11,522 nt of DNA. It comes from Limnoraphis robusta CS-951. GTDB taxonomy: Bacteria > Cyanobacteriota > Cyanobacteriia > Cyanobacteriales > Microcoleaceae. The stretch spans positions 1 to 11,522 of the forward strand of contig NZ_LATL02000162.1 of NCBI RefSeq assembly GCF_000972705.2, given 5' to 3'. Both the position numbers and the translations under genes were made by a program. This document shows, one piece after another, positions 1 through 6,578 of this stretch (the stretch's first letter is position 1; each line of letters begins with the position of its first letter). The notes under the pieces were generated by a model. That model did not search any database. It had not been told where the DNA came from and saw only the letters and a program-made list of their open reading frames with translations.

Positions 1-27
1 CAATGCCATACTCTGCGATAATTAGGT

Positions 28-291
28 ATGGCTAAATTTGTTAAACCCAATGAAGCAGCTAACACTCTGGGAGTTGGCCTCCGAACACTCAGACGATGGG
101 AAGCAGACGGTAAAATCAACACAATCAAAACGCCGTCAGGACAAAGGCGATACGACATCGAAAAGTTCATCAAAGAGGAATCAGAAAACGGAGGAAGACG
201 CGCCACTGTTATCTATGCTCGCGTCTCTACCCAACCTCAAAAATCCGACCTTGATAGACAAGTTGAAAGACTATCAATGCTCTTTCTGTAA
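28..291 (+). pseudogene. tnpA: IS607-family serine recombinase TnpA, 3'-truncated
   Basis: This is the 5' part of the site-specific serine recombinase that moves IS607-type elements; 87 codons remain of a usual length near 200. Residues 1-50 form the MerR-like winged helix that binds element ends (PNEAANTLGVGLRTLRRWE, then the wing TPSGQRRYD). Residues 60-82 begin the resolvase fold: VIYARVSTQ carries the catalytic serine (S67), followed by DLDRQVERL. After that the frame reads MLFL and stops, so the rest of the catalytic domain and the long helix are gone. The downstream DNA in another reading frame is TnpB. The product could still bind DNA but should not recombine it. The ATG at 28 gives a full HTH; AGG just upstream (24-26) is too close to be a good ribosome site. 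Confidence 0.8.
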
Positions 292-1175
292 AGGGAGAAG
301 CGTCGTTTAGAAGCTGTCGTCAACCCGTTCAATCCATTAAGTTCCACAGAGTCAACTTCAACGGAAAAACGTGGTATCCTACTCTGGTCAAGGGACTTAA
401 CTTTAGAGTTTCTGAACCCTTGCAAAAAACCAACTTTGCAACCCAGTTAGTTAGAGACAGAAAACGATGGTTTGCCTGTATTCCTGTATTAGAAGAAGTC
501 AAACCCAAAGAGTTGGACAGAGTAATCGCATTAGATCCTGGAGTTAGAACATTCCTGACAGGCTACGACGGCGAATCATTTCAAGAGTTTGGCGGGGCAG
601 ACATTGGACGCATCCAACGGCTGTGTTCTCACCTCGACAATCTCTTGAGTCGAGCGTCTAAAGCTTGTCGCAAACAAAAGCGACGAATGAATCAGGCAGC
701 CAATCGAATCAGGGTGAGGATTCACAACTTAGTCTCGGAGTGCCACAAGCAAGTAGCCAACTATATCACGAGTCAATACAAGGTTATCTTCTTGCCAACC
801 TTTGAGACTTCACAGATGGTTGTCAAATCTAAGCGAAAGCTAAATAGCAAAACAGCAAGGCAAATGCTAACTTGGTCTCATTATCGGTTCAAGTTGCACT
901 TGAAACAAGTAGCTAAGAAACGTGGAGTTGCAGTGATTGACGTCAATGAATCTTACACTTCAAAGACCTGTACTAAGTGCGGACATCAGCACTCAAAACT
1001 AGGTGCCTCGAAGATATTCAAATGCCCCGGTTGTGGTCACGAACATGACCGAGACTGGGGCGGCGCACGGAACATTATGATTCGTGCTTTGAGGGACGGC
1101 TCCTTTGCTCTCAACCTATCGGTTGAAGGCATTGCCATCGCGTCAGATGTGTTTGTCCACAGATGTACAGCGTAA
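267..1175 (+). pseudogene. tnpB: IS607-type TnpB (RNA-guided nuclease family), N-terminally truncated
   Basis: TnpB proteins are omega-RNA-guided DNA nucleases, ancestors of Cas12. This frame is open from 267; clear TnpB similarity starts near 306 (FRSCRQPVQSI) and runs to the stop at 1175. No ATG opens it; a TTG at 420 would give 251 residues. In that numbering the RuvC triad is intact: D39 in IALDPG, E129 in LPTFE, and D210/D212 in HDRDWGGARN, the IS607-type variant of DRDVNAA. The zinc finger is intact as C184/C187 and C202/C205. What is lost is about 110-130 residues of the N-terminal wedge and recognition region, so guided cleavage is unlikely. It is joined to tnpA in a different frame, so no fusion protein is made without a -1 frameshift, and I see no classical slippery heptamer in the 267-291 overlap. 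Confidence 0.78.
1111..1126 (+). ncRNA. Hairpin near tnpB 3' end, possible omega-RNA element
   Basis: TCAACC-TATC-GGTTGA is a perfect 6-bp stem with a 4-nt loop inside the last codons of tnpB. The omega-RNA of TnpB elements is normally made from the 3' end of tnpB and the element right end, so this hairpin is a candidate part of that scaffold. The boundaries of any RNA are not visible. Confidence 0.35.
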
Positions 1176-1219
1176 CACCGTCAGCTGAAAGCCAATTCTT
1201 TGCTAGACCCCCACAAAGC

Positions 1220-2182
1220 TCACTGCCATTTTCCTCGCCGTCGAATTTGTAACAGCAATTGAGAAACCAAGACCATAATCGGTAATTCGATTAATGGGCC
1301 AATAACTAATGTTAAAGCAATTAAAGGTCGATGGGGAAACGCAGAAGCAGCAATAGCAAGGGATAATGGAGAGTTACGCGCTAAAGTGGTGCAGCTTAAA
1401 CAGGCAAATTCTGGATAGGAGAACCTGAAGTAGCGTCCGACTTGATCAGCTAAAATAAAATTAGTAACAAAAAATAGAACAACAGGGAATAGAAGTTTAA
1501 AAAATAACTCTGGACGTTGGGTGAGCGTTTGTCCTTCAGATGCAAAGATAGCAACAATAGCGAGATTAAGGCTAAGAACTTGAAATACAGTAACATTTGA
1601 TAATCTTTGCTGAAACCAAATCTCTCCTTTCCATCTTAAAATTAATCTTCGAGAAACAGTAGCAAGCAATAACGGAATCAGGAGTACCCACAGCACACTT
1701 TCAAAAAGCCTGACAGGGTTTAACTCAACCAACGTTCCTACAAAAAAGAGGAGATAAACAGGCAGCAAAACAACTTGTAATATTAGGTTTAAAGGCAGTA
1801 AAGCTGTTGCTAAAGCCACATCTCCCCCCGCAATCCCAGTAAACACTAAATACCAGTCGGTACAGGGTGTGACCATCAGCATAATCAACCCCACCCAAAG
1901 ATCCGGGCTATCTTGTAAAAAAATAGCACCCAAACCCCAAGCAAAAAGGGGAGTCCAGAGAAAGTTAATCGCGAGACTGGCTAAAGCAACTTTAGAATTT
2001 CTGAACGCTTCCCCAAAATGATGGAGAGATAGCGGTAGAAACGTTGCATACAGCATCAAGGCTAACAGAGGAACGATCAGATTTGGAGCCAGTTCACTCA
2101 GCCCTGCAACCTGCGCTAAAATTAAACCGATACCAACCGAAAATAGAACTAAAAACGGTTGTATCTGATCAAACCTGGTCAT
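1220..2182 (-). CDS. ACR3/bile-acid:sodium symporter-like membrane transporter
   Basis: A 320-residue, very hydrophobic protein with about ten predicted membrane helices, the usual size and layout of the BASS/ACR3 superfamily. ACR3 proteins export arsenite. Two family hallmarks are visible: a cysteine in helix 4 within VTPCTDWYLVFT (C107), and a glutamate in the penultimate helix within GPLIELPIM (E299). The segment ARNSPLSLAIA matches the ACR3 region that reads NNFELAIA. It ends in a basic tail (RRRGKWQ), probably cytoplasmic. The TPCTDWY form differs from classical ACR3 (PCTAM), so the substrate may be arsenite/antimonite or an organic anion. No arsR or arsC is nearby. Its stop lies only 44 nt from the IS607 remnant's tnpB stop. 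The ATG at 2182 has no obvious Shine-Dalgarno. Confidence 0.75.
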   Translation of the reverse strand: MTRFDQIQPFLVLFSVGIGLILAQVAGLSELAPNLIVPLLALMLYATFLPLSLHHFGEAFRNSKVALASLAINFLWTPLFAWGLGAIFLQDSPDLWVGLIMLMVTPCTDWYLVFTGIAGGDVALATALLPLNLILQVVLLPVYLLFFVGTLVELNPVRLFESVLWVLLIPLLLATVSRRLILRWKGEIWFQQRLSNVTVFQVLSLNLAIVAIFASEGQTLTQRPELFFKLLFPVVLFFVTNFILADQVGRYFRFSYPEFACLSCTTLARNSPLSLAIAASAFPHRPLIALTLVIGPLIELPIMVLVSQLLLQIRRRGKWQ

Positions 2183-2255
2183 GTTTTCACTGCAAACATT
2201 ATTTGATGAGGAAATGGAGGGGTATTAGGGGTTAAAATCCCTGTCTAAAAACTAA

Positions 2256-2273
2256 AGTCCTCTTAAGAGGACT
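2256..2273 (-). terminator. Perfect 18-bp palindrome, probable terminator of the peroxiredoxin gene
   Basis: AGTCCTCTTAAGAGGACT is its own reverse complement. Read on the minus strand it starts 30 nt after the peroxiredoxin stop and is followed by TTTAGTTTTTAG, a broken U-tract, which fits a rho-independent terminator. The 2183-2302 gap holds nothing else I can name. It may also be one copy of a dispersed cyanobacterial palindrome. Confidence 0.55.
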
Positions 2274-2302
2274 AAACTTCGGTAAACTGAAAAGACTGGC
2301 GA

Positions 2303-2761
2303 TTAAGCGGGAATGGCTTTAAGAGTCAGCATGGCTTGATCAACATGGGCTTTAAAATCAAGCATCGAATCAAAAATGTGCCGCACAACGCCTTGTTTAT
2401 CAATCACATAAGTGACTCGCCCCGGAAGTATCCACAATGTCGCCGGAACTCCGTAAAGTTGACGAACTTTATTGCTAGAATCACTCAGCAAGACGAAGGG
2501 TAAATTGTATTTGTTGGCAAATTGTTTGTGATCATTCATTGAGTCCGAACTCACACCAATGACCTCAGCACCCGCATCTTTAAAAACTTGATAACTATCG
2601 CGAAATGCACAAGCTTCAGCAGTACATCCCGGCGTATCGTCCTTCGGGTAAAAATACAGCACAACTGCCGTTTTTCCCCGGAAGTCTCCTAAACTCACTG
2701 ATTCTCCGGTTTGAGACGTTAAGGTAAAATTAGGTGCCGTGTCTCCGACTTTAACCGTCAT
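2303..2761 (-). CDS. bcp: Thioredoxin-dependent peroxiredoxin, PrxQ/Bcp type
   Basis: A 152-residue atypical 2-Cys peroxiredoxin that reduces hydrogen peroxide and organic hydroperoxides with electrons from thioredoxin. The active site is YPKDDTPGCTAEACAFRD: C46 is the peroxidatic cysteine and C51, five residues on, is the resolving cysteine typical of PrxQ/Bcp. The thioredoxin fold begins MTVKVGDTAPNFTL and the later IDKQGVVRHIF strand is present. The frame is open 39 codons further upstream (to 2878), but that stretch is unlike the family and runs through the promoter region and a GC-rich repeat. I therefore place the start at the ATG at 2761, the usual length, with a weak GGGTAGAG ribosome site. 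The gene diverges from deoC. PrxQ is soluble and associated with thylakoid thiol redox control in photosynthetic organisms. Confidence 0.92.
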   Translation of the reverse strand: MTVKVGDTAPNFTLTSQTGESVSLGDFRGKTAVVLYFYPKDDTPGCTAEACAFRDSYQVFKDAGAEVIGVSSDSMNDHKQFANKYNLPFVLLSDSSNKVRQLYGVPATLWILPGRVTYVIDKQGVVRHIFDSMLDFKAHVDQAMLTLKAIPA

Positions 2762-3037
2762 ATTTGCTCTACCCTGTGACTTTAATCTGAAAAAATTATT
2801 AACTTTTGTTATGATAACGCAAACAGGAAGAGTGTTGTATGTAGGGGCGCACCTCTGAACAAATGTATGTCTTCCCACAAATAAGTTATATAAACCCGCC
2901 CCGGCTGATCACTCAGAAATAGGAATCTTTGTAGTCGGGGGCGAGAATATGTAGATTGTTAATCACAAATACAACTCTTTGTAGAACCCGCCCCTAGAAC
3001 ACTGGTCACTGATAACTGTAAAAAGGAGTCCAACCTT
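2762..3037. other. Divergent promoter region with GC-rich repeats
   Basis: This 276-nt gap separates bcp (minus) from deoC (plus) and should hold both promoters. No convincing -35/-10 pair stands out. The visible structure is repeat-like: GGGGCGCACCTC near 2843-2854, CCCGCCCC at 2895-2902, CGGGGGCGAG near 2936-2945 and CCCGCCCCTAG at 2987-2997. There is also a 9-bp direct repeat, TCTTTGTAG, at 2926-2934 and 2976-2984, exactly 50 bp apart. Complementary CCCGCCCC and GGGGGCG blocks could pair as hairpins. A repeat-like CACTGGTCACTGATAACTG lies just before the deoC ribosome site. Confidence 0.5.
2926..2997. repeat. Two-unit direct repeat with opposed GC-rich blocks
   Basis: TCTTTGTAG occurs at 2926-2934 and 2976-2984. 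The first copy leads into a G-rich block (CGGGGGCGAG) and the second into a C-rich block (CCCGCCCCTAG). The 9-mers are direct repeats, while the GC blocks are inverted relative to each other and can pair, giving a hairpin-capable module of about 70 nt. It resembles the GGGGCGGG/CCCGCCCC short repeats scattered in filamentous cyanobacteria. Confidence 0.45.
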
Positions 3038-3727
3038 ATGGGAACTCAATCTTATCTAGATACAGATCTCGATATTGCGCCCTTTATCGATCACACCCTA
3101 CTCAACCCCGCCGCTACCCCTGAGCAAATCGAACAATGCTGTAATGAAGCGTTACGATACAAATTCGCAGCAGTTTGTGTCTATCCCAGCTACGTGCGTC
3201 AAGTTGCGGATATACTACAAGGTCAATCCCCGAAAGTTTGCAGTGTGATTGGCTTTCCCAGTGGCGCAACGACTTCTGCTGTCAAACTCTATGAAAGCTT
3301 AGAAGCCGTTGAAAATGGGGCGACTGAGTTGGACGTCATGATTAATTTAAGTTGGGTAAAAACGGCAAAAACCGAGGAACTGTACCGAGAAATTGCTGAA
3401 ATCTGCGAACAAACTGATCAAAGCGTTAAAGCGATACTAGAAACGGCCGTTCTGACAGATGCCGAAAAACAACTTGCCGCCGAAGTTTTAATGGATGCCG
3501 GAGTGGATTTTCTCAAAACCAGTACAGGCTTATATGGGGGAGCAACCGTTGCTGATGTGCGTCTACTTAAAAATCTTACCAGAGGACGGATTGGGATTAA
3601 AGCTTCCGGTGGAATTACCACCTACTTTCAAGCCGCCGATCTGATTCTAGCCGGAGCCAATCGTTTAGGAACCTCTCGCGGTGTTCATTTACTCTCTCAG
3701 CGAGATGAAACCGATCAAAATCATTAA
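3038..3727 (+). CDS. deoC: Deoxyribose-phosphate aldolase
   Basis: A 229-residue class I aldolase that reversibly splits 2-deoxy-D-ribose 5-phosphate into glyceraldehyde 3-phosphate and acetaldehyde, the last step of deoxynucleoside catabolism in the cytosol. The TIM-barrel signatures are in order: IDHTLLNP (17-24), VCVYPSYV (47-54), CSVIGFPSG (68-76), and ELDVMIN with D99. K160 in FLKTSTG is the Schiff-base lysine, and K188 in GIKASGGI is the second catalytic lysine. Length matches the family. The ATG is preceded by AAGGAG with good spacing. recO follows after 12 nt, so the two are very likely co-transcribed. The last residues ([10 protein letters not shown]) are a short polar tail of no known role. 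Confidence 0.96.
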   Translation: MGTQSYLDTDLDIAPFIDHTLLNPAATPEQIEQCCNEALRYKFAAVCVYPSYVRQVADILQGQSPKVCSVIGFPSGATTSAVKLYESLEAVENGATELDVMINLSWVKTAKTEELYREIAEICEQTDQSVKAILETAVLTDAEKQLAAEVLMDAGVDFLKTSTGLYGGATVADVRLLKNLTRGRIGIKASGGITTYFQAADLILAGANRLGTSRGVHLLSQRDETDQNH

Positions 3728-3739
3728 CCCAATCCTGCT

Positions 3740-4651
3740 ATGAATAGAACTTACACCGCTACCGGAATTAATTTAAAGGGAACTGCCTTAGGAGAGTCCG
3801 ATCGCATCCTAACGATTTTAACCCCTGAATACGGCCTGATTCGAGCCGTAGCCCCCGGAACCCGAAAACCCCGCTCTAAACTGGGGGGGCGTTGTGAATT
3901 GTTTGTTGTCAATGAACTGTTGCTGTCTAAAGGGCGATCGCTCGATCGCATTACCCAAGCAGACATGATTAAATCCTACGGAGGTTTGAGTCAAAATCTC
4001 GGTAAACTTGCGGCGAGTCAGTATTTAGCTGAATTAGTGTTATTGATCGCCCTGAGTGAACAACCCCAAGAAGAACTCTTTTTATTGTTTAATGAACATT
4101 TAGAGCGGCTTGAAAATTTGTCCAATACCCCGGAAATCGAAAATATCACCGCTATTATTGCTACTCTGACGCAGGGGATGTTTCACCTCCTCGCTTGGAC
4201 AGGTGTTGCTCCCCAAGTTCAACACTGTTGTCTCACACAACGTCCCCTCGTGGCGAATTTCAGCGATCCTGATTGGCGAGTCGGTTTTAGCCTCGATGCA
4301 GGGGGAACTATCAGTCTAGAGGCGGAAAAACCGATTCCGAAAACGAGCGATCGCCATCCTAGAGCCATTTCTCAAGGCTTTGGGGGGCAGCTCCATGTTA
4401 AACTAAGTGCAGTTCAGTTAGCTATCTTGCAAAGATTAGCTCATCCCCAATTGAGTGAGCAGCTTGAATGGGAGCTAAAGTCTCAACAAAGGGCTACTCT
4501 GTCAACCGCCCCCTCTATTGCCTTATCTGATTGGGTATCGGTTGAACGCCTTCTGCGGCGCTATGCTGAGTATCAATTAGGACGTGCTATTCGTTCTGCT
4601 GCCTTGATTGACACCTATGTTGAGCAATTTCAACTGAGCTATTCATTTTGA
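3740..4651 (+). CDS. recO: DNA repair protein RecO
   Basis: A 303-residue RecO, which with RecF/RecR loads RecA onto SSB-coated single-stranded DNA at gaps and anneals complementary strands. Residues 1-80 form the OB fold ([20 protein letters not shown], then [20 protein letters not shown], rich in basic DNA-binding residues). Residues 90-300 are the helical domain, ending in the typical [21 protein letters not shown]. The zinc site found in some RecO proteins is reduced here to CC at 163-164 (HCCLTQRPL). Two HIP1 palindromes (3934 and 4347) lie inside the gene. It starts 12 nt after the deoC stop with no clear Shine-Dalgarno, which suggests translation coupled to deoC. Only the pairing with deoC ties it to nucleoside metabolism. 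Confidence 0.93.
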   Translation: MNRTYTATGINLKGTALGESDRILTILTPEYGLIRAVAPGTRKPRSKLGGRCELFVVNELLLSKGRSLDRITQADMIKSYGGLSQNLGKLAASQYLAELVLLIALSEQPQEELFLLFNEHLERLENLSNTPEIENITAIIATLTQGMFHLLAWTGVAPQVQHCCLTQRPLVANFSDPDWRVGFSLDAGGTISLEAEKPIPKTSDRHPRAISQGFGGQLHVKLSAVQLAILQRLAHPQLSEQLEWELKSQQRATLSTAPSIALSDWVSVERLLRRYAEYQLGRAIRSAALIDTYVEQFQLSYSF

Positions 4652-4681
4652 AGTCTAGGTTAAACTCGTTTTCTAGATTTT
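4651..4681 (+). terminator. Weak terminator-like hairpin after recO
   Basis: AAGTCTAG (4651-4658) can pair with CTAGATTT (4673-4680), including one G-T pair, directly at the recO stop, and the 3' arm is T-rich. The stem is AT-rich and partly uses up the T-tract, so termination would be inefficient. Confidence 0.35.
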
Positions 4682-4941
4682 AATCAGAATACTCAACAAT
4701 TGGGTTTTCGGACTGACCATTGGGGTGATCCCGTTCATCAAACAAGAGTTAGGCTGAACTCGCTATGCTCAATGATCGGCATCATTGCCATTTTATGAGG
4801 GAAACACATTCAAAAAAATTGGCTCACAAACCTGTTAAAAAATATTAAGTTAATCGTTTTTATCCTCTAACATTACCGCAATTGAGTCGCGTTTTCTGAA
4901 CTTCCCGAATTTGCTAATTTTGCTATATCTTTTAAAAAATA
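4652..4941. other. Intergenic region between recO and the MFS gene
   Basis: This 290-nt stretch has no coding frame of note. It holds the recO-end hairpin, a perfect 7-bp hairpin at 4770-4787, and AT-rich DNA before the MFS start. The best promoter guess is TTGGCT (4819-4824) and TATTAA (4843-4848) with an 18-nt spacer, each matching four of six consensus bases. That would leave a leader of about 85-90 nt. Confidence 0.4.
4770..4787 (+). promoter_or_regulatory. Perfect hairpin CAATGAT-CGGC-ATCATTG
   Basis: This is a 7-bp perfect inverted repeat with a 4-nt loop, followed by CCATTTTATG. It lies 119 nt downstream of recO and 155 nt upstream of the MFS start. It could be a second, weak terminator for deoC-recO or a protein-binding dyad upstream of the MFS promoter; the sequence does not decide. 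Confidence 0.4.
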
Positions 4942-6429
4942 ATGCGATCGCTAAATCCCGAGAAAAAGTCTTTTGATCAAAAATCCCACCTCACCAAAGA
5001 GGTAAAAAATGGTTATGTAGACGGTTTTTCAACTGCTGAAATTCCTTCAAAACCTGAAAGCAATGGAAATGGAAATCATCCGTCAAAATCGACGAGCAAT
5101 CCCATCAAAAGCCAGCCATCTGTTTCGTCAGATATGCTACTAGAAAAAGAGGAACGGGGCTTTTGGCCTGTACTCAAAAATCAGAACTTCTTAGTTCTCT
5201 GGAGTGGGCAGGTCTTTTCTCAACTCGCAGATAAAGTTTATCTAGTTTTGATGATTGCCTTGATTTCTACTCGCTTTCAGCAAGCGGATCAAACGATTAG
5301 CGGTTGGGTTTCAGCCGTGATGATTGCCTTTACCATTCCCGCCGTATTATTTGGGGCAGCCGCCGGAGCCTATGTTGATAGGTGGCCGAAAAAAGCTGTT
5401 TTGGTACTAACGAATCTCCTACGAGGTGGATTTGTTTTGCTGCTGCCTCTACTACTTTGGCTCTCCAATAATATGAATTTAGGTCAACTCCCCTTGGGGT
5501 TTTGCCTATTACTCACGATTACGTTTTTAGTGTCTACCTTAACTCAGTTTTTTGCTCCCGCCGAACAAGCGGCTATTCCCTTAATTGTTAAACGAAATCA
5601 TTTATTATCGGCTAACTCACTGTATACCACAACAATGATGGCTTCAGTGATTATTGGTTTTGCCGTAGGAGAACCCCTTTTAGCACTCGCCGATCTATTC
5701 TTTGAAAAAATCGGTTGGGGGATGAATATTGGCAAAGAATTAATCGTAGGAGGAGCTTATGCGATCGCGGGCTTGCTATTAATGGGACTGAAACTGCGAG
5801 AAAAAAGAGACTTTAACCAACTTGAAAGTCCTCATATTTTAGAAGATTTACGCGATGGGGTGAAATATCTCAGTAATCATCATAAAGTTCGCAATGCCCT
5901 GATTCAACTGATTATTTTATTTAGCATTTTTGCCGCTCTTGCGGTTCTCGCGGTGCGTTTAGCAGAGATCATCCCTGAACTCAAATCTTCTCAATTTGGC
6001 TTTTTACTAGCCGCCGCAGGTGTGGGGATGGCGATTGGTGCCGCTCTACTGGGCCACCTGGGGCATCGATTCTCTCACATCCAGCTTGCATTAATTGGTT
6101 CAATTGGACTGGCGACTTGTTTGATGGGTCTGGCTATATTTGGCCAACAGCTCATTTCTACTTTTGTATTGATAATTATATTGGGTCTGTGTGCGTCGGT
6201 GGTTGCTATCCCCATGCAAACGACTATCCAAGCGGAAACACCCGAAGAAATGCGGGGAAAAGTCTTTGGCTTGCAAAATAATGCAGTTAATATTGCTCTG
6301 AGTTTACCGCTTGCTTTAGCAGGAGTCGCAGAAACCTATCTGGGCTTGTCCGCAGTCTTTGTTGGTTTAGGCGCGATGGCAACGGTTGGCGGGATTTTAA
6401 CCTGGTACATCTCGATACAAGAAACTTAG
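4942..6429 (+). CDS. MFS transporter, MFS_3-like efflux permease
   Basis: A 495-residue major facilitator protein with about twelve membrane segments in two halves split by a cytoplasmic loop near 285-315. Motif A is visible as GAYVDRWPKKAVLVL (142-156). The segments FFAPAEQAAIPLIV (203-216), LLSANSL (221-227) and AETPEEMRGKVFG (431-443) are typical of the MFS_3 group, which includes siderophore and macrolide exporters. A proton-driven exporter in the cytoplasmic membrane is likely; the substrate is unknown. Residues 1-72 are a polar extension rich in Ser, Asn, Lys and Pro. The chosen ATG overlaps a HIP1 palindrome (ATGCGATCGC) and has no ribosome site. ATG at 5134 (residue 65) is an alternative that would keep the whole membrane domain. 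Confidence 0.9.
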   Translation: MRSLNPEKKSFDQKSHLTKEVKNGYVDGFSTAEIPSKPESNGNGNHPSKSTSNPIKSQPSVSSDMLLEKEERGFWPVLKNQNFLVLWSGQVFSQLADKVYLVLMIALISTRFQQADQTISGWVSAVMIAFTIPAVLFGAAAGAYVDRWPKKAVLVLTNLLRGGFVLLLPLLLWLSNNMNLGQLPLGFCLLLTITFLVSTLTQFFAPAEQAAIPLIVKRNHLLSANSLYTTTMMASVIIGFAVGEPLLALADLFFEKIGWGMNIGKELIVGGAYAIAGLLLMGLKLREKRDFNQLESPHILEDLRDGVKYLSNHHKVRNALIQLIILFSIFAALAVLAVRLAEIIPELKSSQFGFLLAAAGVGMAIGAALLGHLGHRFSHIQLALIGSIGLATCLMGLAIFGQQLISTFVLIIILGLCASVVAIPMQTTIQAETPEEMRGKVFGLQNNAVNIALSLPLALAGVAETYLGLSAVFVGLGAMATVGGILTWYISIQET

Positions 6430-6457
6430 GCAAAAGGCAACAGGCAGTCAGAAGTCA

Positions 6458-6486
6458 GTAGAACTGTAAACTGTTCACTGTTCTAC
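6458..6486 (+). repeat. Imperfect hairpin repeat after the MFS gene
   Basis: GTAGAAC (6458-6464) pairs with GTTCTAC (6480-6486); after one T-T mismatch two more pairs form, closing a 9-nt loop. The surrounding CAGTCAGAAGTCAGTAGAACTG resembles the low-complexity CAGT/ACTG repeats common between cyanobacterial genes. There is no T-tract, so it is a repeat rather than a clear terminator. Confidence 0.4.
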
Positions 6487-6578
6487 CCCCAGAGAAGGAT
6501 AATCAGTGAATTTCGATGCGGAGAAGCTTATTCATGGTAAATTCATCCAAAACCAACGAATAAAACTCTTATTGACCT

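Larger units (their letters stand above)
1..1215 (+). mobile_element. Internally deleted IS607-type insertion sequence
   Basis: The order is a serine-recombinase gene start (28) followed on the same strand by a TnpB gene end (1175), which is the IS607 layout. About 33 nt (273-306) separate the last recognisable recombinase codons from the first recognisable TnpB codons. The recombinase C-terminus and the TnpB N-terminus are both missing, so one internal deletion is the simplest explanation. From usual family sizes I estimate roughly 0.7 kb was lost. Exact ends are not visible: the left end lies in or before bases 1-27, and the right end lies between the tnpB stop and the transporter stop at 1220. 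The element cannot move by itself but might be mobilised in trans. Confidence 0.75.

Noticed and set aside
267..291. Programmed -1 frameshift making a TnpA-TnpB fusion
   Set aside because: The two frames overlap, but there is no classical slippery heptamer or following stem, and similarity ends on both sides as expected for a deletion.
267..1175. Cas12-type CRISPR effector
   Set aside because: The size, motifs and pairing with transposase genes fit TnpB; there are no direct-repeat/spacer arrays and no cas1/cas2 in the window.
2762..2878. N-terminal extension of the peroxiredoxin to 191 residues
   Set aside because: The added part is unlike the family, crosses the promoter region and a GC-rich repeat, while the internal ATG at 2761 gives the standard length.
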